In this document: positions 45,659 to 57,142 of the stretch, in pieces
How the letters are laid out: every line of letters begins with the position of its first letter
Numbering within the stretch: the first letter of the stretch is position 1
Assembly (NCBI GenBank): GCA_021030915.1
Contig: JAGEMR010000007.1
Coordinates: 1 to 64,000, forward strand
Source of the DNA: Astrothelium macrocarpum
Lineage: Eukaryota > Ascomycota > Dothideomycetes > Trypetheliales > Trypetheliaceae
Length of the DNA: 64,000 bases
Reading direction: 5' to 3'
The notes under the pieces: generated by a model
Database searches by the model: none
Seen by the model: only the letters and a program-made list of their open reading frames with translations
Told to the model about the DNA's origin: nothing
Position numbers and translations under genes: made by a program

Positions 45659-46345
45659 CTACGCCCTCAACCACATTCCCACGGCACTCGCCAAAACCGA
45701 CACCAACCCCATGTAAATCCTCCGCCCATTCCACTCTCCCCATCTCACCACAATCTGCCGCATCGTCACTCCCTCAGCCCACTTCCTCGCCTCAGGCGTG
45801 CCCGAATGCATGTACGCACTCGAGTGTGTGCCCTCTGGCATGACCCATTTCTTCTCCTCTGCCTTGCCCTTTTCACCATTCCTCCACGACGGCGCCAGCA
45901 GCTGTTGCGCCTTCCACTTTGCAGACCCGTTGATCCCCTTTTCCATCCCCGCCAGCGTGTATGGACCGACTATAGCAAACGACACCACTGCAATTGCGTA
46001 TGCGATGCTGGCGTATAGCACGTAGCTACTTCCAGCTGGTGCTACTGCTGCTGTGCCTGTGCCTAGCCATTCTGGCTCACTGCCATAAATATATCGCCAT
46101 GCAGTCACCGCGGCCAGCAGTCCGTTGCCAAGTGCTGAGGCGAGCAGCAGCGGCGGAACGAACACGGGGCCGTGCTGGTAGGCAAGCAGCCATTGTTTCG
46201 CGATACGGGTCTCTTCGTCGGCGTAGGCGAGGATAGGAGGGAGGACGAGAGCGTTGTAGCTGTAGGTTATGGAGGCGTAGATGGCAGGTGAGGTGAGGCC
46301 GAGCGCTTGAGCGAGAGGGAGTATAAAGGACAACTGAGGAGCCAT
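45659..46345 (-). CDS. DUF1772 (anthrone-oxygenase-like) membrane protein, 228 aa
   Basis: The family includes the noranthrone and emodin-anthrone oxygenases of fungal polyketide pathways, but most members have no known substrate. The single exon starts at the second ATG of the frame (46345). Four hydrophobic segments are visible: near residues 10-35, 'FVPPLLLASALGNGLLAAV' (about 58-76), 'YVLYASIAYAIAVVSFAIVGPYTL' (about 108-131) and the C-terminal 'MGLVSVLASAVGMWL'. 'ETRIAKQWLLAYQHGP' resembles the conserved cytosolic-loop motif with its Tyr and His. It is longer than the typical 150-180 aa because of a polar insert between the last helices. There is no polyketide synthase in the window. Confidence 0.8.
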   Translation of the reverse strand: MAPQLSFILPLAQALGLTSPAIYASITYSYNALVLPPILAYADEETRIAKQWLLAYQHGPVFVPPLLLASALGNGLLAAVTAWRYIYGSEPEWLGTGTAAVAPAGSSYVLYASIAYAIAVVSFAIVGPYTLAGMEKGINGSAKWKAQQLLAPSWRNGEKGKAEEKKWVMPEGTHSSAYMHSGTPEARKWAEGVTMRQIVVRWGEWNGRRIYMGLVSVLASAVGMWLRA

Positions 46346-47932
46346 GATGGTATGAGGGTGCAAGGCTGAGGTGCGACCGTGGGAGGTTGAGTAGAGAGCG
46401 TGGAAGGCTGAGTAGAGAGCGTCGAGGGTGAATGTATGGATTTACGAGAACATGATTTTGAGCGCAACGAAAACAAGGGTGTGAGTCCAAAAAAGTCACG
46501 GCAAGCGAATGAAAGCGCTTTTGGTTAGCGAAATTGGGGCTGAACTTATAAGCAAATCTACCTCCATAGAAAGTTCCCTGCCATTTCGGTCAGTCGGTTG
46601 GTAGTGAATATCCGGTGGACCGACTATTGGTTGGAAGAAGTTTGAGCTGTGGTGGCTTCAGACCGTTTCAGCTGTCGATCTCTACTTTGATATCAAGTAG
46701 TCTTTGCCAGAAGCGCCACCACTTTGTGGCATAAGTACACCGCTAGTCATGGCGACAATTAGCAGAGATGATAAAGGAAATTATACCAGTATAGGCAGTT
46801 CTCTGGAATCGCACATGTTGCCTAAGCACCGGGGCTAACAAGGCTATCTCTTATTCGCTGGATCGTACTGGTCGTTTGACAGATCCTGTCCTAGTTGGAT
46901 AAATAGGGTTTGGACGAAAGCCCAACGCGAAGCATCCTACACATCCCATCGACGAAAGCCTGGCGGTCACAAGTCATTCGCGGTATCAGATAGCCTAGAA
47001 AGGATGTTGCGTACGGAGTACGGAGTACTTTGTCGTTGTCCGTGTGCCGGATCAGTCGGTAGCCGGAGTCTTTGACACCGGTCGTCAGCTCTCGGATGTC
47101 ACCGTGATACCCACCCGTGCCACCATCTGATCTTGTGGACCGAGTCTACTACAGCAATGCTATGAGAAATAGGTCAAGACAACCACTTGCATTAAAGTAA
47201 CATATCGTAAGTGACAGCAGTATTACCTCCTCCACTCGTTGTACCTCTCATGTTTCTGTAAACACTGGATCGAATCTCAATGAATGTGCAGCTTCCTATT
47301 CTGTTGACTTCCTACATCACCACAAGCTGACAAGATACTGGGATAAATATGTAATTGGATTTGATTGATCGCCGTTGCTGATACTGACCCACCAGCTCCC
47401 TGCGATCCAAAGCGGAATGGGCTCAGGTACCACGCATTCCTAGTATTATTGACCTAGTTGTTTTCTTTGGATCTGACAGTAGTAAAAAGCAGAAGTGCAG
47501 GACAAATGCAAAGAAACAGAAATATGAGAAGATGCCGGAAAAACTCGATCAGGTCAGATCTCCTGTGCTACCGCTTGTCAGGCGGGGAGGCTAAGAAGAG
47601 TAAGAGAGTGGGAGCCCCATCGTCTCCAATCTATTTTTTTTTCCATATTATTCTTTCAGTGATGCTTTTGTAAATTCTGCCAGGCTGAAATGCTAAGAAG
47701 CTTCCCATTCTCATTTGATGATGCTTTAAACCCTCTGGTTTAGTCCAAAGCAATCACAGCCATGGCAACTAAGAACAAAATCCCAGTCTTTGGTTGACAT
47801 TGGCAATACGTGGTTTTGAAATACTGAGAATCGAGGTCTGATGAAGATTTCACAAGTGTAAGTTGAGCAAGAGTGGTAAGCGTATAATTCTGGTTCGTCG
47901 GTATGAATCTTGGGCTGACTCAGTGATGCTGA
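46346..47932. other. Intergenic region, 1.6 kb
   Basis: No gene is supported. A short tandem repeat of TACGGAG units occurs at 47011-47028 (GTACGGAGTACGGAGTAC), an element seen repeatedly in ascomycete intergenic DNA. Confidence 0.5.
47011..47028. repeat. TACGGAG direct repeat
   Basis: GTACGGA is repeated in tandem and ends in GTAC. It is a short intergenic motif of unknown role. Confidence 0.7.
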
Positions 47933-50727
47933 TTAACGGAAGGCACCACCATAGATTCCACGCATTCCATTAGCATTGTAGCTGTTGCCACGGCTGAGAG
48001 GAAGACCAGCTGGCGGTCCAGGACGAGTAGCCGAAGCAGGGTTGCAACAAAGCATGGCAACGCGGGATCCATATTTTGAACCACGAAGAGAGACCATGTG
48101 CTTGCTGCGAGAGTGATTAGCCGTGTCACTCGGAGCTGGCATCAAGTAGGCATACCGAACATGACTAGCAACAATGTCGCGGTGTGCAGGATCAGCATGA
48201 GTCAAGATGTACTGGATCAAATAGTTGCCAAATTGGTCACCGGCAACTGAGTAAACGTTAGTAAGTCTGATTCTGCAGCTTGATTGAACAAACACTTACT
48301 ATCAATGAGTGGCATACGGGGACGATCTGAGCGACCCTCGGTTACACGCTCGAGGTAGCGTTCCAGGAAGGCTGGACCGCCAACCTTTAAGCATTTCTCA
48401 ACCACTTTGGAGGCGAATTGATCCGTGCTGTATTCCGTAGCGAAGCGAAGAACATGATCGATAGCGCGGCTACGATCGGCTGGAGCGCCATGCTCGCAAA
48501 TGTGCTGGATGCACCAATTACCAAACTGACCGTGCGCAATAACATCAATGCCAGCAAGGACTTCGTTGATGCAAGGACGCTAAGAATTGGAGTTAGAAAG
48601 CAGCCAATGTTAGTTGAAGGCCGAGCTTACCTTGTCCTCCTCGAGACAATTCTCAAAGATGTTCTGCACTACAAGACTGCCAGTCTCACCAAGAGCCACT
48701 TCATGCCACATTCCACGCAATGCCTCGTTGACGTATTTCATGATTTGTGGAGGAGAATCACTCCAGCGGAGTTCAAAGAGCTTTTGCCAGACGTGGCATG
48801 CGTACCGATGAATGACCGTTTCTGGAATACGGCGCAGAAGTTCATGGACCATCATTGCTTTATACTCTTCTGGAACAGCATCAAAGGCCTTCTGAACAAC
48901 GTGGCATCCGAATGCATCCATGCTGAGGTTGAGAGTATTACCACGGATCGCTTTGGCAATATCAATGATCTGCTCGGAGGTACCATGCTCAAAGCAGCGC
49001 TGAACAAGAAAGTTGCCGAAACGATTAACCATGAGCGAGTAGGCTTGACCAATAATGGCCTGAACAATGTCGTACTTTTGCTCTGGAGTTCCAACCTTGA
49101 GCTTCTGCTGGAGGAAGATGGAAGCCTGCTGGTCATTGTTGCAGACAATTTTATCAACAATGTATTTCCAGTTGCAACTCATGTTACGGTCAAGCAGGCG
49201 ACGGTAGTTCAGAGGCTCCACTGTCGGCATGTAGGTTGTTGCAGGCTCAGCAGGAGCCTGAAAATGGGTTAGTGGATAGAGGAAGTGAGGATATGCTACG
49301 CTTACTCCTGCATTCCATGGCGTTTGAGCCATACCACCAGCATTGAATTCAGACGCCGTTGGAGAGAGTCTAGCTCCAATTGGGCGCGGCATATAAGCTG
49401 GAGCGGCTGGGTAAGCCGGCTGCAATGGCTCGGCGGGAAATGGTGGAACAGTAGGGCCAGAGTCAACCTTTCCGTTCCAGTTGAATTGATTGGGTCCTAG
49501 ACCCCATCCATTATTGATTGGCGGACCAAATGCCGTAAGAGCTCGGTTGGAATCGGGAATCTGCCTACGTAGGCTTTGGTTGCCTCCAAACGCGGGCGGT
49601 TCACCAACGACAAAGTCGTTATCACCAAATTTCTCAGGACGAAAATTAGCAGAACGCTGTGCGTGCAGAGTGGGAGCAAACGGAGGCTGGGTTCCGCCAA
49701 TGCCAAGGTTCTTATCAGGCCATGGACGAGCTGGGGTAGGTGTTGCCTGTTGTTGATCAAAGAAGAGGTCGACAGGTTTTGGCAAATTCATGCTGAAACC
49801 AGGCTTGCCCCAAAGTTGATTATTCAATGGCACACCAGCAGCACCCAATGGGTCAGTCACGTCGGATTGCGCATCATCTTGCTGGGCCATCCAGCTTTCG
49901 GTACGAGCAATGTTGGAGCTAGTTGACGCAGTGAGCGGTCCCTGAAGTCCGGATTCAAATGGCTGATGACCGTGGTTCTCCACTGGTAATTCGAACTCAG
50001 GCGAGGCACCCATGGCTTGTTCAAGCGTGTGTTTGGTAATGCGGGTTTGCGCAAGTTCCTCGTCCATTTTGGCAAGTTTGTTGTTTGCAGCGTTCAATTC
50101 CTCTCTCAAACGGTTGATTTCTTCGTCGTCCGAACCTTTTGCTGATCCGTTAGCGCCATCTCCTGGTTCTGGTGAGATTGTAAAAGTTTCAGTATCTGGA
50201 GTAACCTCTACCGACCCATTGGGCGAAGGGTTGGAGTAGCCGAAGGAGATTGGTGAGATTTCAAATTCCGAAGCCTTCAGATCTTGCTGCTGCTTCTCGA
50301 GTCTCTCCGATGATTCTGATAGTCGAGCAAGAATTGCCTGCATACTTGGTTTCTCTGGGACTTGTTTCGCTACAAGTGTGTTCAAATCGGGCTTGGGAGT
50401 CTATGATGGTCAGCCAACGTCTTCGCATATCTGGGGTGGAAGACTTGCCTTGGATGGAGCCCAAACATCAGCAGGCTGCGCTTTATTGGCAAACTTTGCA
50501 GTTGTCAAATGGACTGGTCCTTCGTTCTGTACCGCTGTATTGTTTCGCTTCAATTCCTATCAGAAGGTCAAGATTATGGACATGAGGCTACGAGATTGAG
50601 AAGTTGGACAGAGTTGGATCTTGCTAACCTGATGACCATGAGTAATGCCCAAGGATCCAGGTTCGTCTTCGAAGATTGGAAAATCTGTGGCGGGTTTACG
50701 GCGGGTGGGTGATCCATTGAATGCCAT
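47933..50727 (-). CDS. Pumilio (PUF) family RNA-binding protein, 823 aa
   Basis: PUF proteins bind UGUA-type sites in mRNA 3' ends and repress or localise the messages. Seven exons join in frame: 50727-50629, 50556-50449, 50400-49306, 49257-48631, 48579-48300, 48246-48156 and 48104-47933. The N-terminal half is low-complexity, with 'GPVHLTTAKFANK' and a coiled coil near residues 130-155. The C-terminal half has at least six PUF repeats, for example 'SLMVNRFGNFLVQRCFEHG', 'NLSMDAFGCHVVQKAFDAV', 'ETGSLVVQNIFENCLEED', 'AHGQFGNWCIQHICEHG', 'YSTDQFASKVVEKCLKVGG' and 'IAGDQFGNYLIQYILTHA'. The second intron begins with GC (AAG|GCAAGT), not GT. The third is 48 bases, stop-free and in frame, so simple ORF reading would retain 16 extra residues. 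Confidence 0.92.
50401..50448 (-). other. GC-AG intron in the Pumilio gene
   Basis: The donor reads AAG|GCAAGT and the acceptor CATAG. Reading through meets a stop. The only nearby GT donor would shift the frame, so the GC donor is required to reach the frame of 'TPKPDLNTLVAKQVPEKPS'. Confidence 0.8.
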
Positions 50728-51540
50728 TGTGTTCAACACAAACTAGGCTCCACTTTGGCGTGATGGATGAGTGTTTTGGGTGAGTTCCGTGAAACTACAA
50801 GCTGGAGACAGCAAGAGAGTAAGTCAAGGGTAGCAAATCTCCAATCTTTCGAAACCAGGATAATTCGCCAAATGGTGAGTGCTTTTGAACCATTGATGGA
50901 CGTTCTAGAGAGTTGCATATGCAAAGTCGTGCTTTCCCATTGACTTTGGCCACTGATGACGATCAAAGATGGAAAAGAAAAACGGGATTCAGCAGAAGGA
51001 ATTAAGTTGTTCAGATGTACAGATCCGAAATGCAAGCGCTGTGGAGCCGTTCCTCGTGCTCACAACGTGGCAATGGGAAAGGGCTAGGAACCAGTTAGCC
51101 TACCTAGCGGACCGATCAAGAGAGAGCCAATAGCAATGGAAGCTACAAGGTCGGAAGTGAGCAAGATTTCAAAAGTCAGTCGAGAAAGGAAGGAGCAAGC
51201 GGGAGGATGGGGAGGTTAAAGGACGCACTGGGAAAGAGGTCGACCACCAAAACACTGGCCGCGAACATTAAGCTGCACGCGTCAGGACGCGAAGCTTGAC
51301 GCGCTCCTTCCCATCAGAAAATTTGCTCGCGAACATTGCCGGTGCACGAAATGAAAGACACGAGAAAAAAAATTCATTTCTCTACATCACGTCACTGAAG
51401 TGCCTAGCGGTGACACTGTACCCACCCATGACATTACTTTGCAGTTTTCTTTATAATTGGCACCGATCAAGCATGGGGACTAGATGATTGCTTCAGCAAA
51501 GATAGGTACCTTACCTACCTACGGTGCCAAACTATACTTT
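50728..51540. other. Intergenic, upstream of the Pumilio gene
   Basis: These 813 bases form the Pumilio promoter and leader and the 3' end of the hydrolase gene. A TACCTTACCTACCTA-type element lies near 51505-51525. No gene is supported. Confidence 0.5.
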
Positions 51541-54537
51541 TCAGGGCACAAATGACGTCGCTGTGATCTCCCACAAGTGATTGAAAGAGCCCATGGCTAA
51601 TACACCTTCGGCTCCTTTCCATAAACATTTCTCACTACACAGGATAAAATCCGGTTGGCCAACACCAGTCAACATGGGAACAAGCCGTGCGGCAAACCGT
51701 AGAGCCTGTGTGCTTGTTCCCCACACTACGAGTGACAGTCGTTCATTTTCCAGCGGACTGAGGAACACACCAGCAAAACCCCATCCTTTGGCAGGAGTCT
51801 CGTAGATCTGGATGCGCTTATCAACCTTGATCGAAAGTTGAAGTTGATTCCCATCTTGCGTGCGATTCAGCTGCATGAATTCGTTGCACAACTCCTTGTA
51901 TCGATGCAATGTTCCAACGGAGAACTCTTGTGATGAAGGTTGCAAAGATGGCACAAGCAAAATATCAATAACATTTCCTGGCTCGACGGCGTGATCCTCT
52001 ACTTGACTCGTTATGGTGGAATCAGCGCGAAAGTATTGATGCAAGTTTCGCGAAATTTGTAATGCAACATCGGGGCTTTGGCCAAATAGATCACGTATCT
52101 GGAAACTGCCCTGACTCCGCAAGATTGCTTCAAGTGGTCCTAATTGACGTCCAGCACGCCGTACAGGAAGACTCTCGTACGAGCTCATCACCTTTTATCA
52201 GTTAGTGGTGGACAAGAAAGCGTGCCATTTGAGTAAGCCATTTCGATTTTGTTTTGCCTCAGGTTTTGACCTACTTACCCTCCAATTTTCATCTCCATTG
52301 GAGAAGAGCTTTGTTGACTGTCCGGCACCCTGGTATTGTTCCCGACCGTCAACCACAAGACCACCCGAACATTGCTCATTCTGTATCTCGAAACTGAGAA
52401 TATTCGAGGTTGAAATTGTGCATCGTGATCCTCTGAGTTTTACGTCAATCCTACCGAATTGGTCTGGGAACGTCAGATGCAAAACCCTTATCCCGTTTTT
52501 GGAACCTGTTACAGCTGGGTTTGCGACAACAATACTGAACTCTACGGAACTTGATGGCTGTGTTGTTTGATCTGAGACGGGCTGTTGACCAACTACTGGG
52601 AGGCTTGCTCTGTAAAAGTCAGATAGAGGCTTAGTCGTCATTACGCCATCAAACCAATGGCCACTACCAGGAATCTCAGAGTAAGTAGTACTCCAACTTG
52701 CTTGTTCGATTAATTGATGCATGGTTCGCGAATGCCAGACTGGAACATTGTCGTCTGCGCTGCCATGTTGCTGAAGGATGGGAATGCCCTTGAGATTATC
52801 TGCAAGTAGCTCGTGACGATAGTTATTTAGCGAGGCTTGTATCACACTCTGCCGCCTGGGGTCCATTATTCTCCAGGTATCATAAGACACATATGATTGA
52901 ATTGAAAGATATCCTGATACAGGAGCAAGAGCAACAACATTGTCTGGCCAATGTGTCGCAGTATACCAGGCCCCTTGACCGCCATTGGAGTGACCGCTCA
53001 CGAACCATCTCTCAGTGTTGACTTGTGGTCCCTCCCAACCTGTACGCTGAATCCAGTCGGGTATTGCACCAATAGCTGCTTCAACATCTGCAAAACCCCA
53101 CGCATGCCAGTCGTCTCCGCTCCAAGGAGTCACACCTGTGGGAAATAAAGCCCAGGCGCAAAGATCTGGAACCGGATCTAGAGAATGAGCAACTTCCTGA
53201 TGGTCGGCTTCTAGACCAGCACCATGAAGTTGAAGGAGCACGGGAAATAACGTATCGCTGTTATCTGAGCATATTTTCTGAGCGTCTCTACTTGGTGGGC
53301 GCAATATGGCATATGAGACGATTTCTCCCGGATGCATGAAGGTCATTTTCTGCGGTTCATGAATTGATCGACGCTCCAATCTTCCATTGACGGTAAGTAA
53401 AAATGAAGTTTCCTTTGGCTCCGGGGAAGAGTCTAGAGTGTAAGATACCAGCATCTCAACATCGGGAGTGAAAGTACCCGAAATCTCAATCTGAAAAGCG
53501 ATTGGTCTTACTTGTCCAGGTCTAAGAGTTACCGAGGAGTTTTTAGCCATGGCTATTGAATAGGAGGACTAGATTGACTCTTCAGCGACGACGACGAAAT
53601 GATTGATCCATTCTAAACAAGACAAAGGAAGCTGGGCTTAACCACCTATTTAGTAGGCAGGAACACTTACATGTGCAGACTGAACTTTTGTGATCGAGAT
53701 TGCTCGAGAGTCTGTGTTTTGTAGCGAAACAGATCCAAGCGATCCTGCAAGAGTGCCATCCACATAGTCCGGGAGGAGTACTTTGGTCACAGCGTGTAAT
53801 GGTTCAGTGCACAGCTCCAGTTCCAGACCAATATCGATCTCGGGACCACGCTCATTGTAACCACCTCCCATAGCTCTAAGGTCACGAATTAGTCGAATGT
53901 CGAACCGATGGAGACCATGATCCAAGTGGAGGATAAGTGGCGATTTCCGAAAGCCATAAAAGTCGCCACCAAAGAATGGCTCCTCATCAATCCAGAATTC
54001 TAATACGTCGTCGGTGTACAAAGCTACAGTCTGTTTATTCTGTGCACGTACTTCAATCGCGCCTCGTGCCCAGGCCTGATACTGAAGCGCAGCCCAACCG
54101 AAAACACTTTGCTGCAATTTCCAATCTATGTCAGGAAACGCAACATTGACACGCTTCTTCATCGGCTGGTTCACAGGAAGCTCAGCGTCAACTTCAGTCC
54201 AAGAGACGGATCCATTTGCGCTTAGGGAACTTGAAAATTGAGCGTCAGGATCGAACTCCAAAGAGCGAAAGCCGCCATGATATTCGAGAGGGTCTGCTCC
54301 CCAGGTAGCCTCTACCCAACCTTGTTAATTTACGGTAAAATTAGTACTCGGAACACGGTAAATCATGCCTCGTGTGCCAATCTGGAATGGTCCAAGTATC
54401 TTCCATTGCCTTGAGAATGCTACTGTTGGCGCAGGCGCTTCATTCGGGTTGACGATAGATTCTTGCTTCGCAGAATGTAGATCTGGCAACGGCGAAACCA
54501 TGATTGCCAGCCAAGAAGGAAACGCCCTCCATTGCAT
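51541..54537 (-). CDS. Large alpha/beta-hydrolase (prolyl-oligopeptidase/esterase-like), about 912 aa
   Basis: The exons are 54537-54369, 54311-53667, 53552-52279 and 52191-51541. An N-terminal beta-rich domain (from 'WKILGPFQIGTREATWGADP' through 'FGWAALQYQAWARG' and 'VLEFWIDEEPFFGGDFYGF') precedes a hydrolase domain. That domain has 'PVLLQLHGAGLEADHQEV' (oxyanion strand), the nucleophile S460 in GHSNGG and a late 'GSGHWFDGV' His. The C-terminal part contains 'NWRVMSSYESLPVRRAGRQLGPLEAIL', restored by the last splice. The start is uncertain: ATG 54537 gives a short signal-like N-terminus, ATG 54618 adds 27 residues. The first intron seems to use a GC donor. The second has two possible donor/acceptor pairs (exon end 53667 or 53671). 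The substrate is unknown. Confidence 0.8.
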
Positions 54538-55036
54538 GACAGCACCTTGGTTAAGAAGGGCTGATTCACATTTGTAAGCCAAACTGTTGGACAGGGGATG
54601 GAGCAAAGTGTTTTGCATAACAAATAGCGCTAGCCAAAGCTGTATGATATGTATGATATGCAGACGAACCGAGCCTCACCATCCCTTCAGGGCTAAGCAA
54701 GTCGTACAGAGTACATCCTTGAACTTGGCGGTTACCATATTAGCTGTCTTCAATTGCTCTCGTTTCACTGTTTCGCTCATTGGCAGCCTTTGGGGACTTT
54801 GCATCTACGCCACACCTTGTCCCTTTGAGTTTTGACTGCGTCCTGAATCCTCTCCAATCGATCCTAAACATTTTCGCTGTCCGCGTCAGCTCCGATACAG
54901 ACCACCCTCGCTCACTTACATCACCTTCCGCCTTCCCTCTTACCTTAGCCGCCATCATGAATTGAACGAGCAGAGCTATATGACCTTATGGCTTCGTTCC
55001 ACTTAACAAAAGGACGCAATCGAAGCCCTTTTGACC
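54538..55036. promoter_or_regulatory. Divergent promoter, hydrolase / Sly41-like genes
   Basis: About 500 bases lie between the two opposite starts. C/T-rich tracts at 54885-54950 precede the right-hand gene. No specific site was identified. Confidence 0.45.
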
Positions 55037-56758
55037 ATGGCTGCCCTTGAGCGCCGCTCCTCTTCACAGGCCAGAGTTCCGACTACCAAGTTCCCTGACT
55101 TCTCACAAGATCAGATAGACGAATTTGCCGAGACCGCTGCTCCTCGTCCCGTTCGCTCGCCGAGTCCTGCTCCTCTTCCTTCAGCGCCGTCAAAGCTTCA
55201 TTCTTTTCAGCGATGGCAACCGCGGCGCGAAAGTAGCAGCATTGGCTGGGCAAATGGCAATCCGCGAGGGCACGTCAAACGCAAGAGTCTTACAGAGGCA
55301 ATTCACAATGTCAGGACAAGAAGGCAGAGCGTGAGCCAGAATGCGCACGAAATTGCAGATGCTTTGAAGGCGCCTGTGTCTGTGAGGCTTGTGGTATGCC
55401 TGCACCAAGACCTTTTCAATATTCGCCAAAGCTAATTGCCTCGCAAGGTACTTTGCGGCGCATGGTTTACCATGTCCATCCTCTCGAACATGTCCTCCAA
55501 ATCCATCCTCATTGCCTTTCCCAAGCCCGTGACGCTGACACTCGTGCAATTTGGCTTTGTCACAACGTGGTGTCTGGTCTCAGCATGGCTTGCGCACCAA
55601 TTTCCCGTCATCAAGCTCAAGGCTCCTGTACTCAAGCATCAGATCCGTCCTCCCACGAAGCAGCTGATTCTCACCACCTTGCCTCTAACCGTCTTTCAGA
55701 TTGGAGGTCACATCCTTAATTCCGACGCCATGTCTCGCATCCCTGTTTCCCTCGTCCACACCATCAAAGGGCTTTCGCCTCTATTTACTGTCCTAGCATA
55801 CCGCTTCATCTTTCACGTCCGCTATGCTTCGGCAACATGGTTCTCGTTGATACCGCTTACGGCAGGCGTTATCATGGCTTGTTCCGCCAACTTCTCAGCA
55901 AACTTTATTGGGCTCGTCAATGCCTTTGGCTCCGCCCTCCTCTTCGTTACGCAAAACATCGTTTCAAAGAAGCTCTTCAACGATGCCGCGAAAGCTGAGG
56001 CCGATGGTACACAACCACTGCAATTGCGCAAGCCAGACAAATTGAACCTTCTATGTTATTCAAGTGGCCTGGCGTTTGCGTTTACCGCACCGATATGGCT
56101 ATGGAGCGAAGGATTCTCCATTGCGGCAGACTTTATGGAAGATGCATCTGTTGAATTGTCGAATCGGCCAGGGCGATTGGATCATGGCCGTCTTGCTCTG
56201 GAATTCATTTTCAACGGCACCTTCCATTTCCTACAGTCTCTTGTCGCATTTGTCCTCCTTGGCATGGTGTCTCCTGTTACCTACTCGGTCGCAAGCTTGA
56301 TCAAACGCGTTGCAGTTATTGTTTTCGCGATCGTCTGGTTCGGGAACAGCTTCACGAACATTCAGGGTTTTGGTATCAGTCTCACATTCGTCGGTTTATA
56401 TCTTTATGACCGCACGAGCGATGCCGCGAAGCAGGAATGGAAAGCTCGGGATAAGATAGATCGAGGTGAACCGCTACTCCCTCTCAACACTGCTGCAGTC
56501 AGAGGTAAGGAAGACGATCCGCCGTCCAGTGCTGTAATAACGGAAACACCGGCGAGCACAACTTTCGGGCCTATCAACGGGTATGCCAATGGTTATGCTC
56601 CAGAAGAGAAAAATAGCGAACCCCAAGTTCCAACGAGAACACGCTCGGGAAGCCAGGCGCAAGGCGTACACGGATGGTTGCCCCCAGGAACGAGGCAAGA
56701 GGAGACTTGGAACCCGCATGACACCGCCAGAGCTAATGGCGCCGTCCCTGTAGCATGA
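55037..56758 (+). CDS. SLY41: Sugar-phosphate/nucleotide-sugar-type transporter, Sly41-like
   Basis: This is a multi-pass ER/Golgi membrane protein of the triose-phosphate transporter (TPT) superfamily. Yeast Sly41 suppresses loss of the Rab GTPase Ypt1. Exon 1 is 55037-55393 and exon 2 is 55448-56758 (intron 54 bases, GTATGC...GCAAG), giving 555 aa. After a basic hydrophilic N-terminus of about 118 residues come ten predicted helices, with 'VLCGAWFTMSILSNMSSKSI', 'TLVQFGFVTTWCLVSAWL', 'MSRIPVSLVHTIKGLSPLFTV', 'ALLFVTQNIVSKKLF' and 'VSPVTYSVASLIKRVAVIVFAI', where the Lys-Arg pair is the TPT substrate-site motif. The C-terminal 100 residues are disordered and polar. Confidence 0.9.
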
Positions 56759-57142
56759 TCTTCTTCGATACGGATTTTTGAATAAATGACTTAGAGGGGC
56801 ATTGTAAATGGCGTTTTGCTTGCTATTCCAACCTGTATCGATATCCAAAATTAACGTGACGAGTGCGTCTTTACGTATATCCTGATTCATTTTTCCCAAA
56901 TGGTTTTTTAACGTTATTTAAAGTGACGTTGCATATCGAATGTGTTCATCAATTATGTTTGGCCGTATGTGCAAGCACGCACCTCGAGACCCCTTTCAAG
57001 ACGGATTCTCAGAACCTACTAAGGAGATTCAGCATGATTGAAGAGAGTTCCTTGGCAGTTCGACATATTCATAAAAATGAATCGCTTTATATTCGTTTTC
57101 TTTTCATTCATGTAGCACCCCAGTCGAAAAGTCAAGGGCTTA
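56759..57142. terminator. Convergent 3' region, Sly41-like / amine oxidase
   Basis: This is a 384-base gap between two stop codons. It is AT-rich around 56870-56960 and probably contains both polyadenylation regions. No gene is supported. Confidence 0.4.
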
